A DNA stretch of 64,000 nucleotides. It comes from DASRQK01 sp964401685. GTDB taxonomy: Bacteria > Bacteroidota > Bacteroidia > Sphingobacteriales > Sphingobacteriaceae. The notes below the pieces were generated by a model. That model saw only the letters and a program-made list of their open reading frames with translations, did not search any database and was not told the origin of the DNA. The stretch lies in the NCBI GenBank assembly GCA_964401685.1, contig CAYNZH010000009.1, forward strand, positions 1-64,000, given 5' to 3'. Of this stretch, positions 16,963 through 26,212 are shown one piece after another (the first letter of the stretch is position 1; every line of letters starts with the position of its first letter). Made by a program: the position numbers and the translations under genes.

Positions 16963-16974
16963 TATCTTTGTCGC
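16963..16974 (+). promoter_or_regulatory. -7 box TATCTTTG directly upstream of the DEAD-box gene
   Basis: TATCTTTG at 16963-16970 is followed by 4 nt (TCGC) and the ATG. This predicts a leaderless mRNA. No matching -33 TTTG is seen at the expected spacing. Confidence 0.5.
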
Positions 16975-18243
16975 ATGGCAGATGCACGATTTGAAGATTT
17001 TAAGTTTAACAAGCAGTTGGTCACCGCGGTGCAGGATGCCGGTTACCAGCATCCTACACCAATTCAGATAAAGGCATTTCCGCCAATTCTTTCTGGCCAG
17101 GACGTCATGGGGATTGCTCAAACTGGGACTGGGAAAACGGCTGCTTTTGTTTTACCTTTGCTTATGCATCTGAGATATGCGCAAGGTGAACATGCACGGG
17201 CGCTTATCCTTTCTCCGACCAGGGAGCTGGCTATGCAGATCGAGCAACATGCTCGGATGCTGGGGAAAAACACCGATCTCAGGGTAGTTGTCCTGTATGG
17301 TGGCCTCGGGCCAAAATCCCAAATCGCTGCACTGGAAGCGGGTGTAGACCTTATCGTCTCGACACCTGGTAGATTTTTGGACCTCTATTTGGAAGGCCAC
17401 ATTGTAACCAAATCTATCAAGCATCTCATTTTGGATGAAGCAGACAAGATGATGGACATGGGTTTCATCGGGAAGCTTCACCGTATACTGGAAATATTAC
17501 CGCGAAAAAGGCAAAACATGCTGTTTTCTGCAACAATGAGTGACCTTGTGCACAAAATTTCAGGGGATTTTTTGAATTTCCCAGTGATCGTCGAAGCCTC
17601 AGAGCAAGCGACACCTGCACAAACAGTCACTCAATCCTTATATTATACGCCAAACACGAAAACGAAGATCAACCTATTAAGACATTTGCTTGACAGCAGC
17701 GATGAGATTGAGCGCTTAATTGTTTTCTGTAAAACGAGGGTGGTAGCAGATCAGGTTTTCTCTTATTTAAGTAGAAAGTACGGACAGGACCAAGTGCGCG
17801 TAATCCATGCAAACAAGGGACAAAATACGAGGATCAATTCTATAAATTCGTTTAAAGAGGGTGAGATTCGTATTTTAGTGGCCACCGACGTGGCTGCTCG
17901 CGGTTTGGACGTGAGTGAGGTCAGCCATGTGATCAACTTTGATGTGCCAATAGTGATAGAAGATTACGTACATAGGATAGGGCGGACAGGCCGTGCATTC
18001 AGCAAAGGAGACGCGATCACATTTTGTAATCCTGCGGAGGAGTATTATATAAAAAAGATCGAAAAACTCATCAAGGGGAGTATACCGATAAAGCCTCTAC
18101 CTGGGGAAGTCTTTATAGAAGAGACGCCGTTTGAAGAGAGGCAGGCGATGGCAAGAGAAACGGATGCCCAGCGCAGAAAAGAAGACCCGGAGTTTAAGGG
18201 CGCATTTCATGAGAAGAAAAAGCATCGATCGCATAAAAAATGA
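16975..18243 (+). CDS. DEAD-box ATP-dependent RNA helicase (RhlE-like)
   Basis: The 422-residue protein has the full helicase motif set: Q motif HPTPIQIKAFP, motif I AQTGTGKT, PTRELAMQ, motif II LDEADKMMDMGF, motif III SAT, and motif VI HRIGRTGRA. A short Lys/His-rich tail follows. It resembles RhlE, used in rRNA maturation and mRNA decay, often needed in the cold. It overlaps the next gene by ATGA. Confidence 0.93.
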   Translation: MADARFEDFKFNKQLVTAVQDAGYQHPTPIQIKAFPPILSGQDVMGIAQTGTGKTAAFVLPLLMHLRYAQGEHARALILSPTRELAMQIEQHARMLGKNTDLRVVVLYGGLGPKSQIAALEAGVDLIVSTPGRFLDLYLEGHIVTKSIKHLILDEADKMMDMGFIGKLHRILEILPRKRQNMLFSATMSDLVHKISGDFLNFPVIVEASEQATPAQTVTQSLYYTPNTKTKINLLRHLLDSSDEIERLIVFCKTRVVADQVFSYLSRKYGQDQVRVIHANKGQNTRINSINSFKEGEIRILVATDVAARGLDVSEVSHVINFDVPIVIEDYVHRIGRTGRAFSKGDAITFCNPAEEYYIKKIEKLIKGSIPIKPLPGEVFIEETPFEERQAMARETDAQRRKEDPEFKGAFHEKKKHRSHKK

Positions 18244-18494
18244 GTAGGTTGAGAATCACTCCGTTAAATATCGCTTCCGGGGTAATGTTGACCTGGATCG
18301 TGATTCAATTGTGGGAAGGCAGTCTTGTCTGGTGGTATCAGGGGGTCCTGATGATCGCACTGTTTTTGATTTTGTTGATCGCTGATCAGTATTTTCGGGT
18401 TACCATTAGAAAAATGTCCCGGATATGGATCATTGAGGGCTTATTCCTTGCGATTGTAGTGGTCTCCATGTGGATATTGGGTTTATGGATTTAG
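18240..18494 (+). CDS. Small membrane protein
   Basis: This 84-residue protein has three hydrophobic segments (about 12-24, 30-46 and 62-83) and no recognised motif. Its ATG overlaps the helicase stop codon (ATGA), so the two are co-translated. I do not recognise a family; it is likely a conserved small inner-membrane protein of Bacteroidota. Confidence 0.75.
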   Translation: MSRLRITPLNIASGVMLTWIVIQLWEGSLVWWYQGVLMIALFLILLIADQYFRVTIRKMSRIWIIEGLFLAIVVVSMWILGLWI

Positions 18495-18518
18495 AATAGA
18501 ATTAAAGAAATCATTAAA

Positions 18519-18872
18519 ATGAAAAAAAAGGCAGAAATAAAAATTACTGTAGAACTGGATCAGGATAATGTGCCGGACAACTTACTGTGGGAATCTACAG
18601 ATGGGGATCAAAAAGAAGCGCTCGCTGCGAAGGCGATGTTCCTAGCTCTCTGGGATGCACAATATAAAAACTCTTTAAGAATTGACTTGTGGACGAAAGA
18701 AATGCCGCTGGACGAAATGAAGCGATTTTTCTATGAGACACTGCAGACACTGGGCGACACCTACCTCAGAGCGTCTGGTGATGATGAAATTGCAAAAGCT
18801 GTAATCGGTGATCTCAGAGATTATTGTGAACATTTTGCGGAAAAAACTGAGTTGAAAGCCCCAAATTCCTAA
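18519..18872 (+). CDS. gldC: Gliding motility protein GldC
   Basis: The 117-residue protein matches GldC of gliding Bacteroidota: an N-terminal KKAEIKITVELD, the conserved RIDLWTKEMPLDEMKRFFYETL, and a C-terminal YCEHFAEK. GldC is associated with the gliding/type IX secretion machinery in Flavobacterium johnsoniae, where it is accessory rather than essential. The usual partner gldB is not next to it here. Its presence suggests a gliding ancestor, though gldC alone does not prove motility. Confidence 0.85.
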   Translation: MKKKAEIKITVELDQDNVPDNLLWESTDGDQKEALAAKAMFLALWDAQYKNSLRIDLWTKEMPLDEMKRFFYETLQTLGDTYLRASGDDEIAKAVIGDLRDYCEHFAEKTELKAPNS

Positions 18873-18885
18873 AATCCGAGTGAAC

Positions 18886-19290
18886 ATGGAGCATTTTTTG
18901 GTAAAATCCGAGCCGTTTAAGTACAGTTGGGAGCAATTCTTGAAAGATGGTGGAACGTTTTGGGATGGGGTGAGAAATTACCAGGCCCGAAACAATATGC
19001 GGGAGATGAAAGCCGGAGATTTGGTCTTGTTTTACCACAGCAATGTCGGCAAAGAAGTCGTAGGTGTCGCGAAGGTAGTACGGGAGGCGTATCAGGATCC
19101 CACCACCGAAAATGAAAACTGGGTCGCTGTCGATCTCGTTCCGGTTGAAACGTTGCCAAAACCGGTGACGCTGACAATGATAAAGGAAGATCCCTACCTA
19201 CAGAATATTGCGTTGGTCAGGCAGGGCCGACTGTCGGTGATGCCGCTAAAAAAAGAAGAGTTTGATAGAATTCTCGAGCTCAGCAGCTAA
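18886..19290 (+). CDS. EVE-domain protein
   Basis: The 134-residue protein begins MEHFLVKSEPFKYSWEQF and contains GVRNYQARNNMREMKAGDLVLFYHSN, the hallmark of the EVE/THYN1 family (PUA-like fold that recognises modified bases). I prefer the ATG at 18886 over an in-frame GTG six bases upstream. It lies 13 bp after gldC and ends 13 bp before the convergent thioesterase gene. The ligand is not known. Confidence 0.88.
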   Translation: MEHFLVKSEPFKYSWEQFLKDGGTFWDGVRNYQARNNMREMKAGDLVLFYHSNVGKEVVGVAKVVREAYQDPTTENENWVAVDLVPVETLPKPVTLTMIKEDPYLQNIALVRQGRLSVMPLKKEEFDRILELSS

Positions 19291-19303
19291 ACCTGCGCGG
19301 GTT

Positions 19304-19831
19304 TTAACCGTTTTTGGTGATATCATTTAGAATTCCCAGCAACTCGGTGCTGTCTTTCATTTGCATTTTCCCAGCAAGAAGCAGGCGCAATTCTCTCCTG
19401 CCCATGGCTTCCTTGTATTGGGCCTTTTCTTCGTCGGTTTCGGGAATCAACTCCGGGACTTTAACCGTAGTGCCATTCTCGTCAATGGCGACAAATGTAT
19501 AGTAGGCTGTATTGGATTGCACCCTCGTTCCTGACGGGATGTTTTCTGCCCATACGGTGATCTTGATTTCGACTGAACTGCTAAATGCCCGCGTAACCTT
19601 CGATTCAATCGTCACTACGTCGCCCAGTTTAATCGAATGCTTGAAAGAGACATTGTCCACGGACACAGTGACCACGGTCCGGTTGCAGTGCTTTTGGCCC
19701 GAAATTGCTGCGCAAATATCCATCCAATGGAGTAACCGTCCTCCCATGAGGTTGTTGAGTGTGTTTGTGTCATTTGGGAGAACGAGTTCATTCATTACGG
19801 TAAATGACTCCCTTGCGAATTTCTTTTTCAT
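19304..19831 (-). CDS. Acyl-CoA thioesterase, hot-dog fold (YciA/ACOT type)
   Basis: This 175-residue protein has the acyl-CoA hydrolase pattern NELVLPNDTNTLNNLMGGRLLHWMD, in which the Asn/Asp and GG are conserved, followed by VVTVSVDNVSFKHSIKLGDVV. It is a housekeeping-type thioesterase on long-chain acyl-CoAs and differs from the YbgC-type one in pigment locus A. It follows rmlD-like on the same strand by 17 bp. Confidence 0.88.
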   Translation of the reverse strand: MKKKFARESFTVMNELVLPNDTNTLNNLMGGRLLHWMDICAAISGQKHCNRTVVTVSVDNVSFKHSIKLGDVVTIESKVTRAFSSSVEIKITVWAENIPSGTRVQSNTAYYTFVAIDENGTTVKVPELIPETDEEKAQYKEAMGRRELRLLLAGKMQMKDSTELLGILNDITKNG

Positions 19832-19848
19832 GATGTAACCTTGTTCGC

Positions 19849-20766
19849 TTAATTACGCACTAATTGTTCTTCGACGATTTTTAATCCGCCCACGAAATCC
19901 CTAGGCCGAAAACCCAATTCTCTGCGTGCTTTTTCGAGAATAAACCCAGTTCGTGGTGGTCTGGCTGCGGGTTGATTCAAGGTTTTCGTATCAATTTTTT
20001 CGATCAATCGTGTATCTAATCCCCAAAAATCTGCGATTTTCAGTACTAATTCGTAAATAGACAATAGCTCCGGACCGGAAATATGGTAAACCCCGACTTT
20101 TTTACCGCGCGCGGCTGCGATACAGGCGAGCGCCAAATCATCCACCAGAGTCGGCATTCGCCACTGATCGTCAATCACCCTGATTTTTTCCTTACGCTCC
20201 AGCGCGGACTTTGCCCAAAGTACAATATTGCTTCTGCTTGCATCCGGGACCACGCCGTACACCAATATCGTCCTGAGAATCGTCCAGGAAGAAGTCATCT
20301 GTTTGACGATTTGCTCCGCTTCCCATTTGCTTTCACCGTAAACACTAAGAGGCCTGGCCGAGTCGGTTTCCACATAGGGACCGGATTCTCCATCAAAAAT
20401 AAAATCGGTCGATAAATGGATCAGATGTGAATCGATTTTATCGGCCAGCTCGGCCAAGTTCTTTACAGCATCCACATTCAGGGCATGGCATAGTTCGGGA
20501 TCAGCTTCGCAGTGATCAACTTGGGTCATCGCCGCCGTATGGATGATCACATCCGGATGAAAGGCCAATAAAACTTCGCGGAGCGCGTTTTTATCGGTCA
20601 CATCCAGCGCTTTGTAACTGGAATCCGCTAAAGCGGGATTTCTGTTTTTGCCACGCGACGTAGCTAAAAGAGAAATCCCTTCTGTTTTAGTGCTGGTGAG
20701 GATTTCGACCAGCTTTTGCCCCAAGAGACCGTTGCTTCCGGTCACCAAAATTCTCAAATCATTCAT
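19849..20766 (-). CDS. RmlD-like SDR (dTDP-4-dehydrorhamnose reductase family)
   Basis: The 305-residue extended SDR has the Rossmann motif VTGSNGLLGQKL at the N-terminus. Further on it has NVDAVKNLAELA, STDFIFDG and the catalytic YGESKWEAE (Tyr-x3-Lys). I set the start at the ATG at 20766, which follows the glutamate dehydrogenase stop by 1 bp. The other rhamnose genes (rmlABC) are not adjacent, so the actual substrate could be another sugar nucleotide. Confidence 0.85.
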   Translation of the reverse strand: MNDLRILVTGSNGLLGQKLVEILTSTKTEGISLLATSRGKNRNPALADSSYKALDVTDKNALREVLLAFHPDVIIHTAAMTQVDHCEADPELCHALNVDAVKNLAELADKIDSHLIHLSTDFIFDGESGPYVETDSARPLSVYGESKWEAEQIVKQMTSSWTILRTILVYGVVPDASRSNIVLWAKSALERKEKIRVIDDQWRMPTLVDDLALACIAAARGKKVGVYHISGPELLSIYELVLKIADFWGLDTRLIEKIDTKTLNQPAARPPRTGFILEKARRELGFRPRDFVGGLKIVEEQLVRN

Positions 20767-20767
20767 T

Positions 20768-22207
20768 TTATGGCCAAACACCCAAGTTTTGGTAAGACAC
20801 AGCTATTTTATCTATGGCCCCAATAAAGGCTGCAGTCCTGAGGTTGTTGATGTCTGGATTCGAATTGTTGATTTCCCGAATCTTGTGATAGGCACTGATC
20901 ATCGTATCTTCTAGGCCAGAAGCAACAATTTCGTGCTCAGATGCGCCTTTTACTATTTTATTTCGCTGATCGGAGGTGAAAGAAATCCCAGTCAATCCTT
21001 CGATAGTCGTCACCAACTGTTGATTAGATGCCTCTTCATATCGCTTGCCCATCCTGCCGAAAGCGACGTGGGACAAATTTTTCAGCCATTCGAAGTATGA
21101 AACCGTGACTCCTCCTGAATTGCAGTACATATCAGGGATGATCATACCACCTTTCTCTATGAAATAGGCTTCAGCGCCAGGGGTGGTCGGCCCGTTCGCT
21201 CCTTCTGCGATAATCTTCGCTTTGATCCGGCTGATGTTGCTCTCGGTAATCTGATTTTCAAGGGCAGCAGGAACCAAGATATCACAGGGTTGCTCCAATC
21301 CAAGTGACGGCTCTGCAAATTCCTCTGTAGCCTTAGGAAAGCCGAGCACGCTGCCGGTCGCTGCTCTATGCGCTAAAATTTCATCTACATCCAGCCCATT
21401 GGGATTGTACAACGCGCCGTCGTATTCGCAGACACCCACGATTACTGCTCCAAATTCGGCAAGACTTTTGGCTGCATTATAGCCCACATTCCCAAGACCC
21501 TGAACGATAACTCTCTTGTCTTTTATGCCCGCGGTCAGACCCAGCGCTTTCATATCTTCCGCAATATCAACACATTCCCTGACAGCGATCGCAACACCCT
21601 TGCCAGTAGCTGTTTTCCGGCCGGCAATTCCATGTAGAGAAAGAGGCTTGCCAGTGACACAGCCGAGCGCATCAAGCTGGCCTGGATTCATTGTGGCATA
21701 CGTGTCCGCAATCCAACTCATTTCGCGTTCGCCCGTCCCATAATCAGGTGCAGGGACGTCTATTGCAGGTCCAATAAAATTCTTTTTAATCAGCTCGACA
21801 GTATACCTTCTTGTGATCGTCTCCAATTCTGCTACCGAATAGTTTTTAGGATTGATAGCCACACCTCCTTTAGCTCCACCGAATGGCACATTTACAATCG
21901 CACATTTAAACGTCATTAGCGCAGCAAGAGCCATGACCTCGTCCTCGTTGACGAGTTCACTGTATCGAATTCCCCCTTTTGTTGGCTGCATATGGTGGGA
22001 ATGCTCAACTCTCCAAGCATGAATCACTTCGAAATCGTCACCTCTCCGAAAAGGGAAACTAAACCTGTAAACCGAGTTGCAGGTTTTAATTTGCTCCAGA
22101 AGTCCTTTTGGATGCTTGGTGAATCGCGCGGCGTGGTCGAAAAATTCTGAAAAATCGTTGAAAAAGTGTGGTTGCTCTAGGTCAGCGATCACTTTGGGGT
22201 TTGTCAT
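20768..22207 (-). CDS. Glutamate (Glu/Leu/Phe/Val-family) dehydrogenase
   Basis: The 479-residue protein shows the glutamate dehydrogenase pattern: [22 protein letters not shown], the catalytic Lys in [23 protein letters not shown] and the dinucleotide-binding [12 protein letters not shown]. It interconverts glutamate and 2-oxoglutarate with ammonium. The form is the longer one common in Bacteroidota; NAD or NADP preference is not clear from sequence. It lies between ccmD and the SDR gene on the same strand. Confidence 0.92.
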   Translation of the reverse strand: MTNPKVIADLEQPHFFNDFSEFFDHAARFTKHPKGLLEQIKTCNSVYRFSFPFRRGDDFEVIHAWRVEHSHHMQPTKGGIRYSELVNEDEVMALAALMTFKCAIVNVPFGGAKGGVAINPKNYSVAELETITRRYTVELIKKNFIGPAIDVPAPDYGTGEREMSWIADTYATMNPGQLDALGCVTGKPLSLHGIAGRKTATGKGVAIAVRECVDIAEDMKALGLTAGIKDKRVIVQGLGNVGYNAAKSLAEFGAVIVGVCEYDGALYNPNGLDVDEILAHRAATGSVLGFPKATEEFAEPSLGLEQPCDILVPAALENQITESNISRIKAKIIAEGANGPTTPGAEAYFIEKGGMIIPDMYCNSGGVTVSYFEWLKNLSHVAFGRMGKRYEEASNQQLVTTIEGLTGISFTSDQRNKIVKGASEHEIVASGLEDTMISAYHKIREINNSNPDINNLRTAAFIGAIDKIAVSYQNLGVWP

Positions 22208-22248
22208 AATTTATATAAATTTAATTGGTGTCGAATGATTTCTAGCCC

Positions 22249-22461
22249 TTAAACGTTTTTTTCAAGTTTCTTGATTTTTTTGTCCAAAGAGAACAGATAA
22301 ATCGCAAGACCAATGAAAACCAAGGCAATGGCCACTACCACCACATATATCTTCCCATTCGCTCTCAAAGCGGTAGCCATGTCCACACCTTCGGAGGCCT
22401 GTCCATAGGAGTAGGCCAAATTAGTTAATAACAGCACGAGTAAAAAATATAACTTCTTCAT
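22249..22461 (-). CDS. CcmD-like small cytochrome c maturation protein
   Basis: This 70-residue protein follows ccmB and ccmC. It starts with a signal-like hydrophobic stretch (KKLYFLLVLLLTNLAYSYGQ). A second membrane helix (VYVVVVAIALVFIGLAIYLF region) and a charged DKKIKKLEKN tail follow. That helix-plus-charged-tail form is typical of CcmD in Bacteroidota, which helps CcmABC release haem-loaded CcmE. I chose the ATG at 22461, since the upstream start would overlap ccmC. Identity rests mainly on context. Confidence 0.75.
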   Translation of the reverse strand: MKKLYFLLVLLLTNLAYSYGQASEGVDMATALRANGKIYVVVVAIALVFIGLAIYLFSLDKKIKKLEKNV

Positions 22462-22468
22462 TTTCTTT

Positions 22469-23149
22469 TTATTTAACGTCATTCACCAGCTTATTGCTTT
22501 TGTTTAAATCCAGTATGCGGAGGCGGTAACGCAGGGTCATCAGCCAGATACCCAACAAAATCCACCCAATCGCTGTGGGATAAAGAACCATCTTCATTGC
22601 ACCATCCATATCAAATGCACCTAACCCCGAATTTCCCCCGCTCCCCGGATGCAGTGAGTCAGTCATCTTTGGCAGGATATACATCAATACAATCATGATA
22701 GGAAAGACGAAGATATTGTAAATCGCAGAAATTTTCGCCCGCTTCTGCTCCTCTTCCAGTGCATTCCTCAGAACAAGATAGGCCAGATACATAAGGGTTG
22801 CAATCGCTGAACCATTTAGTTTAGGATCGTTTGGCCAGGGATCACCCCAGGTGAAGTTTCCCCAGAGCATTCCGGTTGCGAGTCCGAAGAAGCAAAAAAT
22901 CACGCCCACGTTGACGCTCTCTACAGCTATAAAGTCATGTTCGCTGCGTCCGGAGGATAGGTACTTGATGCTGTATATCACTGAAATCAAGTAAAGTACA
23001 AACATTGCAAACCACATCGGCAAATGGTAGTAGAGAATGCGAATCGTTTCATTTAATATGGCTAGGGCTGGAACCTCCCCAAGCATGCCAAAAACAAGGC
23101 CGTATAGTATCAATAGAATGCTAAGTGCCTTCCACCAGATCTGCTTCAT
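22469..23149 (-). CDS. ccmC: Haem exporter protein CcmC
   Basis: The 226-residue protein has six hydrophobic segments and the CcmC/CcsA tryptophan-rich haem-handling loop WGNFTWGDPWPNDPK. It also has conserved His residues in periplasmic loops (YYHLPMW early and a late SLHPGSG). CcmC delivers haem to CcmE for cytochrome c maturation. It is 12 bp downstream of ccmB. ccmA and ccmE are not in the immediate vicinity. Confidence 0.9.
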   Translation of the reverse strand: MKQIWWKALSILLILYGLVFGMLGEVPALAILNETIRILYYHLPMWFAMFVLYLISVIYSIKYLSSGRSEHDFIAVESVNVGVIFCFFGLATGMLWGNFTWGDPWPNDPKLNGSAIATLMYLAYLVLRNALEEEQKRAKISAIYNIFVFPIMIVLMYILPKMTDSLHPGSGGNSGLGAFDMDGAMKMVLYPTAIGWILLGIWLMTLRYRLRILDLNKSNKLVNDVK

Positions 23150-23161
23150 AGACGAAATAGT

Positions 23162-23821
23162 TTACTCTCTCCAAAGATAGGGAAATAAGAGTAAAGAAAT
23201 AGCAATTGTAATGATATTTATAGCTAGTAAAACGCTGATTTCTGAAATGACTTCGTTCCAACCCACACCGACCATCGCCTTGGATGAAAGCTGTATGAGT
23301 ACGATCAACAGCGGTATCACTATTGGAAAGGCCAGGATCGACATCAAAGTGACGTTATTACCTGCTTGCGCGCTGATTCCCGATACCATCGTGAAAACGG
23401 TGGCAAAGCTCAATCCTCCAAGGAACACGGTCGCCAAATAGAGCAACTGGTTCTCCACAGGCCGGCCGAAAATCACTCCATATACGGTGAATGCCAAAAG
23501 AGACAGCACGACCAAAAGCAGGGAACTGTATATGATTTTGGCAAGAATTACGGCCTTTCCGCCAGCAATAGTATAGTAGTAGAGCTGCCGCGATGGGCTT
23601 TCCTGCGTAAAACTCTTGCTCGTAGCGTTGATGGCAGCGAATAGCAGGATGATCCAAAACAATACATTCCAGGTCGTCGCATCCAAAGACTTAAACGCTT
23701 GGTAGCACACGAAGATCGTAGACACCACATAAAGTAGAATGCCGTTTATGGCATAACGAGAACGCCATTCGAGCAGCATGTCTTTGTAGATAAGATGTCT
23801 GACCTGAGCAAACAAATTCAT
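23162..23821 (-). CDS. ccmB: Haem exporter protein CcmB
   Basis: The 219-residue membrane protein has six hydrophobic segments and CcmB features: the N-terminal LIYKDMLLEWRSRYAINGIL, the motif SFTQESPSRQLYYY, and the hydrophobic run around SILAFPIVIPLLIVLIQ. It is the permease of the CcmAB transporter for cytochrome c maturation. It heads a minus-strand run, ccmB-ccmC-ccmD-glutamate dehydrogenase-SDR-thioesterase. Confidence 0.9.
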   Translation of the reverse strand: MNLFAQVRHLIYKDMLLEWRSRYAINGILLYVVSTIFVCYQAFKSLDATTWNVLFWIILLFAAINATSKSFTQESPSRQLYYYTIAGGKAVILAKIIYSSLLLVVLSLLAFTVYGVIFGRPVENQLLYLATVFLGGLSFATVFTMVSGISAQAGNNVTLMSILAFPIVIPLLIVLIQLSSKAMVGVGWNEVISEISVLLAINIITIAISLLLFPYLWRE

Positions 23822-23833
23822 TCTACAAAGATA
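23822..23833 (-). promoter_or_regulatory. -7 box TATCTTTG directly upstream of ccmB
   Basis: On the minus strand TATCTTTG occupies 23826-23833 and is separated from the ccmB ATG by 4 nt (TAGA). This predicts a leaderless transcript for the ccm operon. No -33 TTTG at the standard spacing. Confidence 0.5.
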
Positions 23834-23844
23834 CTACTTTAGCG

Positions 23845-24240
23845 TTAAGCTTTACTGCCTGCGTCAGCAATGTTTCTAGCCGAATTTTCTACCGCACTTC
23901 GCGCACTGTTTGCCGATTTATTTAAGTCGGATACAGTCTCTTTGGCCAGTTTTTCAGCTTCTCGTGCCGAATCATCCAAGTTTGACACCGCTTTTTTACC
24001 CATGGATTTTGCTTTCGATGTCAAGTCCTGTGCTTCGCGCGTTGCGGATTGAGCAAACTGGCTGGCTGTATCCATGCCCTTTTTTGCTTTCTTTCTGACG
24101 ATCTTGGAAAGTCTTTTAATTTCTTTATTTGCGCAATCCAATTGGTGTCTACCTTCTTTTGTTCCCACCAATAACCAAACGGCAGTTCCTGCTGCCAAAC
24201 CAACAAGTGCATAAGTGATGATACTGTTCTTTCTGCTCAT
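23845..24240 (-). CDS. YtxH-like coiled-coil protein
   Basis: This 131-residue protein has an N-terminal hydrophobic helix (ITYALVGLAAGTAVWLLVG) followed by a long Ala/Lys/Ser-rich amphipathic region (about 40-131). It matches the YtxH-like family of membrane-anchored general-stress proteins. It sits between ccmB and the MsbA-like gene on the same strand with 61 bp upstream, so it may be transcribed alone. Exact role unknown. Confidence 0.75.
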   Translation of the reverse strand: MSRKNSIITYALVGLAAGTAVWLLVGTKEGRHQLDCANKEIKRLSKIVRKKAKKGMDTASQFAQSATREAQDLTSKAKSMGKKAVSNLDDSAREAEKLAKETVSDLNKSANSARSAVENSARNIADAGSKA

Positions 24241-24301
24241 AATCTCTAATTTTTGTATAAATTAATACTATGAGGATAACAAGCAGCTAGAAATTTTGTT
24301 T

Positions 24302-26134
24302 TCAATTGTCCTGCTTATTGGACTGCAACTGGTATAGATGATAATAAAGACCTTCGGTCTGCGTGATTAATTCTTCATGAGTTCCGGTGGCGATGATTTT
24401 GCCCGCCTCCAAGACCAGGATTTTGTCCGCTTGACGTATTGTCGACAGTCGGTGTGCAATAATGACAGAAGTCCGGCCCACCATGAGTTCTTCAAGCGCT
24501 TCCTGAACAAGGCGTTCAGATTCGGAATCAAGGGAAGATGTCGCTTCGTCCAGAATCAGGATTGCCGGATCTTTTAGCAATGCCCGCGCAATGGCAATCC
24601 TTTGTCTTTGTCCCCCCGATAGTTTGACTCCTCTTTCACCTACCAGCGTATCATACCCTTCGGGAAATTCGGAAATAAAATCATGCGCGTTTGCCCGCCG
24701 GGCTGCGGTTACAATTTCTTCTTCGCTTGCAGTCAGCTTGCCATAGGCGATGTTTTCACGAATAGAGCCGCCAAATAGCATTACATCCTGAGGTACAAAG
24801 GCGATATGCTTGCGTATATCAATCAATGGAAATTGGTCAACATCATGTCCATCGAAAAGTAGCTTGCCTTCGCTTGGCTTGTAAAATTGCAGAATCAATG
24901 AAGCGATCGTCGACTTCCCCGCCCCGCTAGGACCCACGATGGCCAATTTTTCTCCCGCTTTAAGGTCAAAACTTAGGTCGTGCAAGATTTGATTTTCCGG
25001 ACGGGAGGGATAGGAGAAACTGAGATTTTCAAATTTCATACCACCAAACAGTTTCTTGGTGATAGGTTGTTCGATCGACGCGAGTTCAATGGGTTCACGG
25101 ACTTCATCCATGATTTCCATGACCCTTTCGCTAGCTCCCAACGCTTTCTGTACATTGGCATAAAGTTCAGGGAAGCTCCCCATCGATCCCGCAACAAACA
25201 TAGAGTACAGGATGTACGTCGTGAGTTCACCAATCGAAATATCGCCTGTCTGGACAAGCGAAGAACCGTACCAGATGACCACGACGATCGCACCAAACAT
25301 CGCAAAAATTATAAACGAAGCAAACAGGCCCCGGAAAGTCGCCGCACGTATAGCGATTTTCACGACTGCTTTTAAAGCGTTTTCGTAGCGGGACGCCTCG
25401 TAATTTTCATTTGTAAACGCCTTGACGTTGGTAATTCCCTGAAGGGTTTCCTGTAAAATCGTGTTCGAGTCCGCGAGTTTGTCCTGAGCTGCCCGCGATA
25501 GGTTCCTTATAAATCTACCGAAAAAAACCGCGCACACAATCAGAACAGGCAGGATACTGAGATTTAAAAGCGTCAGCTTGAAAGAGACCATAATCAAAAG
25601 CACGACTCCGCCTGTGAGCATGATGACCTGGCGCACCATCTCTGCTAGCGTCGTTGTCATCGTGTCCTGAATTTGAGCCAAATCCGCCGAAAGTCTACTG
25701 TTTAGTTCACCTACCCGGCGATTTGCAAAGAAATCAAGCGGGAGGGTAATCAGTTTGAAATAGGAATCCTTTCGGATGTCCGCAAGCGATTTTTCCGCCA
25801 CCTCCACGAACAAGCGAATTCTGAAAAATGAAACAACTGAAAGAATAGCGAGTAAACTCAGGGCAGCTATTCCAATATCTTGGAGCGTGGGCGAGATCCA
25901 GAAGAAAGGGCTTTCGCCTTGTGCGGCATCAATCATTGCGCCCATGAGCGCGGGAAATGCCAAGGTTAGCAAGCTCGACATAAACAAGAACACCATTCCA
26001 ATCAGAAATTTCGTCCTGTAGGGTTTGAGATATCTCAGCAGTCGCCCTGCGTTTTTTAAATTTGATTTGGTGATCTTCGCTTTTGTAAAATCTGCTTTCC
26101 GTGAGTCCCCACTGTTTAAGCGTTCTCTCGCCAT
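24302..26134 (-). CDS. MsbA-like ABC exporter, fused permease and ATPase
   Basis: The 610-residue half-transporter has an N-terminal six-helix ABC membrane domain (about residues 40-340) and a C-terminal nucleotide-binding domain. The latter has Walker A GPSGAGKST, signature LSGGQRQR, Walker B ILILDEATS and switch His in IIAHRLS. Similar Bacteroidota proteins export lipids or drugs. I chose the ATG at 26134 (MARERL), since upstream codons give an unlikely 17-residue extension. It is not beside lipid A genes, so the cargo remains open. Confidence 0.9.
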   Translation of the reverse strand: MARERLNSGDSRKADFTKAKITKSNLKNAGRLLRYLKPYRTKFLIGMVFLFMSSLLTLAFPALMGAMIDAAQGESPFFWISPTLQDIGIAALSLLAILSVVSFFRIRLFVEVAEKSLADIRKDSYFKLITLPLDFFANRRVGELNSRLSADLAQIQDTMTTTLAEMVRQVIMLTGGVVLLIMVSFKLTLLNLSILPVLIVCAVFFGRFIRNLSRAAQDKLADSNTILQETLQGITNVKAFTNENYEASRYENALKAVVKIAIRAATFRGLFASFIIFAMFGAIVVVIWYGSSLVQTGDISIGELTTYILYSMFVAGSMGSFPELYANVQKALGASERVMEIMDEVREPIELASIEQPITKKLFGGMKFENLSFSYPSRPENQILHDLSFDLKAGEKLAIVGPSGAGKSTIASLILQFYKPSEGKLLFDGHDVDQFPLIDIRKHIAFVPQDVMLFGGSIRENIAYGKLTASEEEIVTAARRANAHDFISEFPEGYDTLVGERGVKLSGGQRQRIAIARALLKDPAILILDEATSSLDSESERLVQEALEELMVGRTSVIIAHRLSTIRQADKILVLEAGKIIATGTHEELITQTEGLYYHLYQLQSNKQDN

Positions 26135-26212
26135 ATTCTTTAAAAAATAATGTAAAATCAGTAAACTGTCCCTTTGGTGCGGCAAAAGTACCCACTATTT
26201 GTGGGGTTACTA

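Noticed and set aside
19849..20766. Rhamnose biosynthesis operon
   Set aside because: Only an RmlD-like gene is present; rmlA, rmlB and rmlC are not in the window.
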